In this document: piece after piece, positions 55,634 through 64,000 of the stretch | How positions within the stretch are numbered: position 1 is the stretch's first letter | Layout of the letters: the number at the start of each line of letters is the position of its first letter | NCBI RefSeq assembly: GCF_003573695.1 | Contig: NC_039361.1 | Location: forward strand, 39,105,393 to 39,169,392 | Source: Papaver somniferum | Taxonomy: Eukaryota > Streptophyta > Magnoliopsida > Ranunculales > Papaveraceae | DNA length: 64,000 nt | Direction of reading: 5' to 3' | Notes under the pieces: generated by a model | What the model was told of the DNA's origin: nothing | Databases searched by the model: none | The model's input: the letters and a program-made list of their open reading frames with translations, nothing else | Program-made: the position numbers and the translations under genes

Positions 55634-58275
55634 ATGGTTTTTGAGGAATTTTTTGTTGCTTGTGCTGTGGAGATGTTGAAGAGCTTAATCATTTTGGTTC
55701 TCAAGGAGCTTAAAGAAGCCTCCTGTGTAAAAGAAGAGCTGAAAAAACTTGACAATACTTTGTCCATAATTCAAATGGAAAAAGTAGAAGACGTTGAGAA
55801 ACAACAAATGGAAAAAGAAGCGCTCAGAGAGTGGTTGGAAGGGCTTAAAGACGTGACTTATGATGCTGATGATATTCTCGATAAGTTCTCATATCATGTT
55901 ATGCATGAGAAGGAGATGAGCGGCCGTAAGAGAGACAAACTACGTGTAAACCTGTCACTAAGATCAAATCCACTGGTGTTTCGATTCAACATGGCTGATA
56001 ATTAAAATCAGAAAAATCAATGAAAGATTAGATGTTATTGCCAAAAATATGCCAATGCCATATGGTCGTTATACCTCGCCTTTGGTATCAATTTATGAGC
56101 AAATTAAAGATAACCAGGAAACGACATCTTTCATTGACAATTCAAGGATTATTTTTGGAAGAGAAAAGGATAAAGAAAAGATAATAAAAGTCTTATTAGA
56201 AACGATTAGATGCTCCTCTTCCTCATCAGATTCAAGAGTTTCCGTTCTTCCAATTGTAGGTATGGGGGGTTGGGGAAGACCACCTTGGCAAGATCAATCT
56301 ACAATGACGAAGTGGTATCCGACACCTTTGCGCTGCGAATATGGGTCCATGTGTCCATTGATTTTGATGTTAAGAAAATCTTAATACGGGTCGGATAGTA
56401 GTACTTACGACCGAGATGCAAATATGGATGTTCTAGAACGCAAAATGAGGAAAAAATTGAGTGGTAAAAGATACTTGCTTGTACTTGACGACGTCTGGAA
56501 CTTGAAAACTGAAGTCTGGAATAATAGGAGAGATATTGCACTCTATGAAGACCAGCGAAGAATGGTCATTTATCCGAGACAGCAAGTCCTGGGAATTATC
56601 TGGAGACTATCAAGTTTTACCTGCATTGAGGTTAAGTTACAGATATTTGCCGTCATGTTTGAAGCAATGCTTCGCTTATTGTTCGTTATTTCCGAAGGAT
56701 TCATGATTTGAGAAGCAAAGCTTAATTCAGTTATGGATGGCGGAAGGATTTCTTCATCCGTCTGATGGAAATCGTGAAAAACAGCTTGAGGATATCGGAA
56801 ATGACCATTTTAATAGTTTGTTGCAGAACTCCTTGTTACAAGAAGAGACAGATGCTCATGATGGAGATACTCAACATTACAAACTGCATCATCTTATGCA
56901 TGATCTTGCAAAAGATGTTGTCGGAAATTATGAATGCTCGATCATTAAGGTCAGTGAGATTGTTAATCAAGATATTTCAAAAGTTCGGCGTTTAAGGTTG
57001 ATTTTTGATGAAGGCAAGATACCATACCCAGAGACGCTGAAAGATGAATCGAAATTGCGCACTTTGCTTATTCATACTCAAGTAGGAGATAATTACATCA
57101 ATTATGAAAACATTTTCAACTATAAGAAGTTCCGCGTGTTAGATTTGCAGCGGTGTACTAGTATTCAAGAGTTACCAAGCTGAATCAAAAAAATGAAACA
57201 TCTCAGGTACCTTGATCTATCATACACTCAAATTGAAGGATTACCCGAATTCGTATCTCGGCTCTACAATTTGAAGACTTTGCTTCTCAGGTATTTCCCA
57301 AAACTAAAAACATTTCCTGACAAAATGGGGATGTTGAAGCGTCTGAGGTACCTCGATCTTTCTGGATCAAATTTTGTTGAATTACCGGAGTCCATTACTC
57401 ATCTTTCCAACTTGCAGACTTTGAAGCTCGGAGATTTTTCTAAGCTTAAAGAGCTTCCAAAGCACATAAGTAAGTTGAGCCACTTAAGACATCTCATTGT
57501 AAGCAACAACGGAAGATGGAACGAAATGCCAAGGGAGATTGGATGTCTTTCTCGTCTTCAGACATTACAAGTATTTAAAGTGGATGGCAGAGATGGCGGT
57601 AGCATTAGGGAGTTGGGATCCCTGAATTCTTTGGAAAGCAAACTACATATCAGTAATCTTCAACACGTGACAGAACCGAAAGACGCCGAGAAAGCAAATT
57701 TGAAGGGGAAAGAAAACATTGAAAGCTTAATGTTGGAATGGAGCCGTAGACCAGATGATGCAGAATGTGCTATTGATGTTTTAGTGATGGAGAAATTGCT
57801 ACCAAATCCTAGATTGAAAACATTGAAGATTGTTAACCATCCGAGTCCCAGGTTTCCAACATGGATGGCGAGTGGTAGTATTTCTTCATCTCTTCCAAAT
57901 TTGGTATAGCTAGAGTTAAAAGGTTGTTTGATTTGTCAAGAACTTCCAGGGCTTGGGCAACTTCCATCTCTCAAGGTTCTCACAATTGACACAATGAGAG
58001 ATGTGGTGTGTCTTGGTAATGATTTTGACGGTGATCGTGAAGCATGTCAACCGTTTCCGGAGTTGGTAAAACTCACCTTATGCAACTTTCCTGTCCTGCA
58101 GAAATGGTTTTCTTTTTATCCGCGGCTCGAGAAGCTGATTGTTGAGAGATGTCCAAATCTGGAACACAGCCAAGACGTGAACTTCATAAGAAGTTTCATT
58201 CCTTCAATCAAAGAATACGAACTGGATGGCGCCAAATTAATAAGCAGGTTAGTAGTTAAAATAGCCCATTATTAA
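55634..58275 (+). pseudogene. CC-NBS-LRR disease-resistance gene (RGA-like), broken
   Basis: NLR receptors detect pathogen effectors inside the cell. The coiled-coil Rx_N domain is at 55634-56005 (VKEELKKLDNTLSIIQME, LREWLEGLKDVTYDADDILD). The NB-ARC start follows with IIFGREKDKEKII. The P-loop near 56262-56285 is frameshifted: VGMGG is in one frame and GKTTLARSIYNDEV in the next. Kinase-2 is intact (YLLVLDDVWN near 56474). The stretch from RNBS-B to GLPL is deleted; the later part resumes with a CFAYCSLFPKD-like segment in another frame, IQLWMAEGFLHP and the MHD box (LMHDLAKDV). LRRs follow (57193-58275, for example LRYLDLSYTQIEGLPEFVS). Stops lie at 56003, 57181 and 57907. It cannot encode a full receptor. 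Confidence 0.93.
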
Positions 58276-58419
58276 CTTATTATTCAAACACCTAATCTTC
58301 TTTTAGAAATTTAAATGTTTGTGAATTGATTCTTGAATTTTCAGACTGGATTTGCGCAGGACTATGCGCATAGTACGAAGTATGGTGACATTACAACTAC
58401 AATGAAGCGGAAGATATGA

Positions 58420-59129
<710 letters not shown>

Positions 59130-59613
59130 GTTGGACTTCCGTCTAGGTAGTGGTATTACTGTTTGGGAGGTTGAAAGACACCCTTGCTCTTGGAATGGGA
59201 AGACCAGTGTGTTACCTTATTTTTCACTATGTCAGATTAGTTTCTTTTCTTTAAGTATTAAGGGATCGATTTTGTTATTGTTTAAGTTCTTTTAGGAAAG
59301 AAATGTATGAACAACAGTTTTGATGTTTTGGTCTAATCACTTCTATACATTTGATGTTTATGTTTTCGTAATTGGAAGTATGAGATAGAATTAGAATGAC
59401 AAATTTAATAGACTTCTTTTAGCATTACTTGTTAATGACTGGGGGCTACTACTGGTGCCATGGCGACCGAGTTTGGAGGTCATCCAACTTTAACCCTGAT
59501 GCTTACAGATTTATGATATAACTAAAGTATGAAGACTTTGTTTGTACAAAGTGTTAGCTGATGTAGCATATTCACTGGACTTGGTGATTATTTGCTACAT
59601 CCCAAGTTACAGT
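59130..59613. other. Intergenic, nothing recognised
   Basis: AT-rich sequence between the S13 fragment and LINE-3. Confidence 0.5.
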
Positions 59614-61130
59614 TTGTTTTTTTTTTAAGCAAAAGCCTTCAAAAACGCTAATGATCCCCCTCAACAAAAGGCATAAGCCAGATTGAAGGAACAGACCAGT
59701 ACACGGTTTTGAAGGCTAATGATCCCCCTCGACAAAAGGCATAAGCCAGATTGGAGGAACAAATCAGTACATGGTAGAATTGTTTGTTTTAGCCCAAATG
59801 GCAAGTTCGTGAGCCACATAATTACAAGTACGGGTTGGAAAATGAACAAACAGGCTACAAGACTAGAAGATAAAAACTGGATATCCTTAAAGATAACATC
59901 CGTTCTAGAGTTCCCATCAAACAAGCCAGCTGAAAATCGGTTGATCAGGCTCTGAGCATCACTCTCTATAATTAGGTGGGTAAGCTTTTGCTCTGCAACT
60001 TTCTTTAGGGCTTCCCAATAGCTCTGGCTTCAGCTTCCTCGGCAGATTCCACTTGAAAAACTATAGAAGCACAAAAGGAGACAGTTTTGGAGAAGTCCCT
60101 CATGACAAATCCTGCACCATTTTTTCCAGAGATTATTAATCCATCCAGTTGGTGGGGGCATCCATTTGTCACTTATACTAACATGACCCAAAGGAGAAAC
60201 AAAGGCACTAGTTTTCCTGGTTAGAAGCATTGCTCTGGCTCTCATCAGGACTGCAATATAGGTTTCTTTGCTATTTTGAAAAACAAGGTTATTCCTACTT
60301 TGCCACAAAGACCAAAGAATAGCAACAAACAAACATTGATCCTCATTAGGTAGCTTAGAAACATGAGTTACTAACCAAAATAACATCCAGTCAATGTTTT
60401 TACTACTAAAGGCCCAAGTGTTGATACCGAAGGAAGAAAGAAACCAAATACGACTAGCAAAAGGACACAAGACAAGAGCATGCATAATAGATTCAGAAGG
60501 ATCATTATATCTAGCACAATCAACAAAGTTCATAGGCATTCTAGTATGAAGAACAGTTCGGGCAGGTAAGGCATTTTTAGCATCTTTCCAAGTGAAAACT
60601 TGAATTCTATAGGGCACATTAACTTTCCAAATATGCTTCCAAAGAGCACTACAAGGGGAGGGACCGAGCCCTCTAAGTCCCAAGTAGGCAGATTTAGAGG
60701 TAAATCTACCATTCTTTGAAAGATCCCAATCCCTCCTATTAGCAGTCCAAAACTGGCTTAAGGGAATAGTGACAATCTTCTTAGCAGAAGCATCATCAAA
60801 GTGGGTGTTTAATCTATCAATATCCCAAGATCTAGTAACGGGATTAATAAAGTAAGAAACATTTATATTTGGATCTGGAGGAACCAAAGGATTAGGAACA
60901 GCAGAGCCCAGAGAAGGAATCCATTTATCACACCAAGGATAAATAAATTGACCATCTCCAACAATCCAAGAAATAAAGGGTTTAATAAGTTCTTTTATTA
61001 CATGCAGACACTTCCAGGTCCAAGAACAATTAGCAGGACACTTAGCATTTAAAAAATCAGTTCTAAGAAAGTATCTAGCTTTAAGAGTGGAAGCTAACAG
61101 GAAGTCAAGATTTTCAATGATCCTCTAGGC
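59614..61130 (-). pseudogene. LINE-3, 3' part (zf-RVT and RNase H)
   Basis: On the minus strand the frame gives LKARYFLRTDFLNAKCPANC upstream of 60900, then WDLSKNGRFTSKSAYLGLRG, KVNVPYRIQVFTWKDAKNAL and HALVLCPFASRIWF (zf-RVT region). RNase H starts near 60150 (GWINNLWKK and downstream) and is frameshifted. A 68-bp tandem duplication lies near the 3' end (59647-59782). The T run at 59614-59625 is the poly-A tail on the minus strand. The RT domain is absent. Confidence 0.85.
59647..59782. repeat. 68-bp tandem duplication in LINE-3
   Basis: 59647-59714 and 59715-59782 are nearly identical (GCTAATGATCCCCCTCAACA start). Confidence 0.9.
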
Positions 61131-62041
61131 ATTCTGAGATGGTTGAATAAAGTCTGAAACATGGGGAGGTGGAGAATGGTATGGTTTAATGAAAGGTTTC
61201 CCCTTTTTGCACTTAAACAAAGAGCTCGTATCAGTGATACAATATAACTTTGTACCCTTCATTTGAGCAGTGGAAAGAGACGTCAGCTTGAATGTCACGT
61301 GGTACTTGTGACTAAGAAACAAGCAAGAGGTATACTTCACCAGATTACTTAAAGTTATTCTTTGTACGTCAAGTTCAAACATAAGCATGATGGATATGAA
61401 GGTTAGTGAGTATTTAAGAGCTTTGTCTTGGCATAGATAGTAACCCTGAGTAGCTTTGCACATTCTTCCAACTGCCATAAATATAGTTGTGGGTTGTGAA
61501 AATAAAATCTTTTGATGGTGAAATTGGGATTTATTAGGGTTATGCTTGGATTTGCTGGTATTGAAAAAAGATGGTTTTTTTATAACTTGATGGAACATGT
61601 TGCCCAGGACAGGACATGACAGAAATAATCCAACTGTTATAGGTACCCCAATTAAGAACAATGCCTCCCAACAGGTGTTGTTTTCTCTGAACCTGCATAA
61701 AACCAATAGTTTTAATAAAACCCAAATAAACTTTTCAAAATTAGGTGGCCTAATTACAATCCTCTTAAAGGTAATTCCAACAGAATTGAAGGCAAATGAA
61801 ACGTCTAAATTTAGACTTTGAAAATAGGGTTTAGTAGGGTAATGATGGTATCTGAAGGGTTGCGCATGGCATTGAAGTGGCGTGAATAGCCAAGCGACAA
61901 GATACTTGACCAAAAACCATAAAAGATCATTTATGGCTAATCTACCACCCTTATTTAAGAGAAACAGGATAATAAGCCGAGTATTATACCAAATTAAGCA
62001 AAGAAAAGAACAAAGAGGGAAAGAGATTAAGAGAGGAGATA
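61131..62041. other. Region upstream of the acidic gene; long minus-strand frame of doubtful reality
   Basis: The minus strand is open from 62537 to 61125 (470 codons), but its first part is the antisense of the gene at 62042 and no domain is seen. It may be a decayed upstream part of LINE-3 or host sequence. The last 100 bases are purine-rich and likely the gene's leader. Confidence 0.4.
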
Positions 62042-62797
62042 ATGACCAATGTAGTATCCAGTTCCACCAGCGGAGGATATCCAGGCTTACCACCTGATTC
62101 CGATGCAATGCGACATGCAAAGAGAGAAGTTGAGGCTTTAACCAGTGTAGAGATGGAGACATTGATTGATCATCTGCATCTGCAGAAGACCAAGAAGATA
62201 GAACAAGAAGATAGGGAAGAGTATGAGAGACAGAGAATTGAGAATGATGAGGAATTCCAACTATGGTTGAGAAAACTTGATGTTGTTGATGCACGCCGAC
62301 ATAGGAGAAGGTTACAGATGAGATAAGAATGGAAGGTTTCATTTGGAAAAACTCGAAGTGTGACTGAGAGTGATAGTGAAGATGAAGAGAAGAAATATTT
62401 TGAAGAAGAAGAAATGGAGGAAAGTAGTGATGATTCCAGGAAAATGGAGAAGAGAGCAAGAAAACTGGAGAATAAGAAAAGGAAAAGGCATGAGTATGAG
62501 GAGGAGATGTATAAGCGTTATCTTGCAGAAAAGACATACAATCCCCGTAAGTTTGCTCGGACCATGTCAGAACCGCTAAATGTTGATTTTGATGGAGAGG
62601 AAATTCCTGGATTGGACAATGACGAAGAGCCTGTTTTTTCTAGTGTGATGGAGCCTTGCACTGATAATAATAATGAAGATGAGGATGAAGATCTCCATGG
62701 GCCTTATACAACTTCAGATAGTGATGATGGTAAGGGTCCTTACTATGTTTTTGATGATTTGAACTATACCAGCGACAATGAGGATGATTCTGAGTAA
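62042..62797 (+). pseudogene. Acidic coiled-coil protein gene with one in-frame stop
   Basis: From ATG 62042 a single frame of 251 codons runs to TAA 62795-62797, interrupted only by TAA at 62324-62326 after RRHRRRLQMR. The N-terminus (PGLPPDSDAMRHAKREVEAL) leads to a charged helix (KKIEQEDREEYERQRIENDE). The second half has an acidic Ser/Glu block (TESDSEDEEKKYFEEEEMEE), a basic helix (KRARKLENKKRKRHEYEEEM) and a very acidic tail. The composition suggests a nuclear protein, but I do not recognise the family. No intron is apparent. It may be a retrocopy or a recently broken gene. Confidence 0.65.
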
Positions 62798-63957
62798 TTA
62801 TCCCTGAAATACCATCATTTTCCTTAGAACTAGAGTGCTGAGAAGCTCTTGAACATCTTCGTGAAAATTTATAGGAAATTGATGGTATTTAAAGACATTG
62901 AAGAACTTTAGTGCCTGGAGAAAGGAGTTTCAACATCTAATATTTGGTGGTAAGATCTTTTGTGGTGTTTAGCTTTTTGGGTATAAGAACTTCTTATTTT
63001 GTGAAGCATGGTGTGATTTTGGGATTCTGATGGAAACAAATGCATAGAACGGGTAGCTGTTTGAAGAGTTGCAGTAGAAAAAATAGTATGACTTTGCTTA
63101 GCAGTTACGATTGCAAAGTTACAACATTGATTTTTTGTTGTATAAAAGGGTTGTAATGAAACTAAAGGATTTTCGAATGTGTTAGGTTTAATGTTTTGTT
63201 TATTTCTTCTTCTCCGGAATGTAATTACTTTGGTTATGTTCTTGTAAAAATTAGGATTTTCCTTAATGCTTGAATCGTGCCTGTGTTGATTTGCTGTTTA
63301 TGGACTTTGTTGTCTGTTTTTCTTGTTTGTATGATTTCAATGGCAGTTGAATGAGTAGTGTAAATGTACAAGCAGGTGATGATAGTAAAGAAAGATTCTG
63401 GGATTCCAATGATTGTTAGATATAGATAGATAAAGATGCTTGATTTGAGCTTGAGCTTGCAAAAATAAACACTGAATTGTATTGAAAGATTATTACATAC
63501 GTCACTATGACGGAGCAAAGCTCAAGGAGAGAGAATTGTACAATATTACTATATGCGCAAAGGGCTACTTGAAGCTTTAGAGCGCACCAATTTAATATAA
63601 GCGCTCATATTGTTTGCAGGTTCTTGAATCGTCTATTTTTGTTCATGTGATCGGAAGTCCCATTGCAACAATAGACAGTTATCATGTTGTAAGAGTGAAT
63701 CTCCAACAATTTGCAAGTAAGAGAGAATCTGAGGAGCAGGCGTGTGAGAAAATTAAATTCTTTGAAATATCGGTCCGCGAGTTATAACCCCAAAGGTGTC
63801 ACATCCATGCACAAAAACTCCACCAAAACAAAATGTTCACAAAAACCCCATTTAACATAAACTGTCTACATTACCCTTTTATTATTTATATCACCCCAAC
63901 AAAAACAAAAATCAACCCAACCTTTAAATTTTATTATATTATCACTACGAACAACAA
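62798..63957. other. 3' flank, nothing recognised
   Basis: AT-rich. No coding frame recognised. From about 63790 the sequence becomes A/C-rich and leads into the triplet tract. Confidence 0.5.
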
Positions 63958-64000
63958 CCCACCACCAGCAACACCACCACCGCCCGTCGTCGTCGCCGCC
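63958..64000 (+). repeat. CCA/CCG triplet tract at window end
   Basis: CACCACCAGCAACACCACCA followed by CGTCGTCGTCGCCGCC resembles the tract in MULE-1 at 45330-45390. It continues outside the window. Confidence 0.8.

Noticed and set aside
61125..62537. 470-codon minus-strand ORF
   Set aside because: About 500 bases are the antisense of the purine-rich acidic gene, no domain is seen, and composition alone can keep the frame open.

Overview
The window is nuclear DNA from a flowering plant, most likely a eudicot with a large, transposon-rich genome. Evidence: Athila, Tat and SIRE-like LTR retrotransposons, plant L1-type LINEs with an RNase H tail, a plant histone H3.1 gene, an F-box gene and a CC-NBS-LRR disease-resistance pseudogene. 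A poppy-family source is possible from general resemblance, but the sequence does not prove it. Only one gene is clearly intact: an intronless histone H3.1 gene at 41498-41908. A second, acidic coiled-coil gene (62042-62797) has a single in-frame stop. The other host genes are broken: a MYB/SANT gene, NLR pieces, an F-box gene and a ribosomal protein S13 fragment.

Left part (1-13700). A nearly complete Athila-type Ty3/gypsy element (5' LTR cut by the window start, 3' LTR 8106-9607) lies next to a relic of LINE ORF1 on the minus strand. A decayed MYB/SANT gene (about 10945-12109) and a fragment of a Copia LTR follow.

Middle (13711-about 40960). This is a set of nested insertions. The host is one minus-strand LINE now in three pieces (13711-14766, 25963-27746, about 40173-40960). 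A non-autonomous Copia element (14767-25957, target duplication ATAAA) split it just after the reverse transcriptase FADD box. Another Copia LTR (22966-25575, target duplication CTTAC) then landed in that element's 5' LTR. A second large insertion, a Tat-like non-autonomous Gypsy element (27747-40172, probable duplication ATATG), holds an inverted one-LTR Athila relative (31423-about 36300). That relative carries a decayed ORF for an unknown acidic protein with a membrane segment.

Right part (41000-64000). This is the gene-bearing side. Histone H3.1 is followed by an NLR tail fragment. An F-box pseudogene is split by a Mutator-like element (44974-48933) with a 9-bp target duplication. That element carries a tRNA-Trp-like sequence with a CTA anticodon, an array of short hairpins and a retroposed insert with its own 15-bp duplication. 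Next come a LINE inserted in a second NLR-tail copy, a broken CC-NBS-LRR gene, an S13 (uS15) fragment, another LINE and the acidic coiled-coil gene. The last bases resemble the CCA/CCG-rich part of the Mutator-like element.

The genes do not form a pathway. The window mainly records successive transposon insertions beside a small, decaying NLR/F-box neighbourhood and one conserved histone gene.
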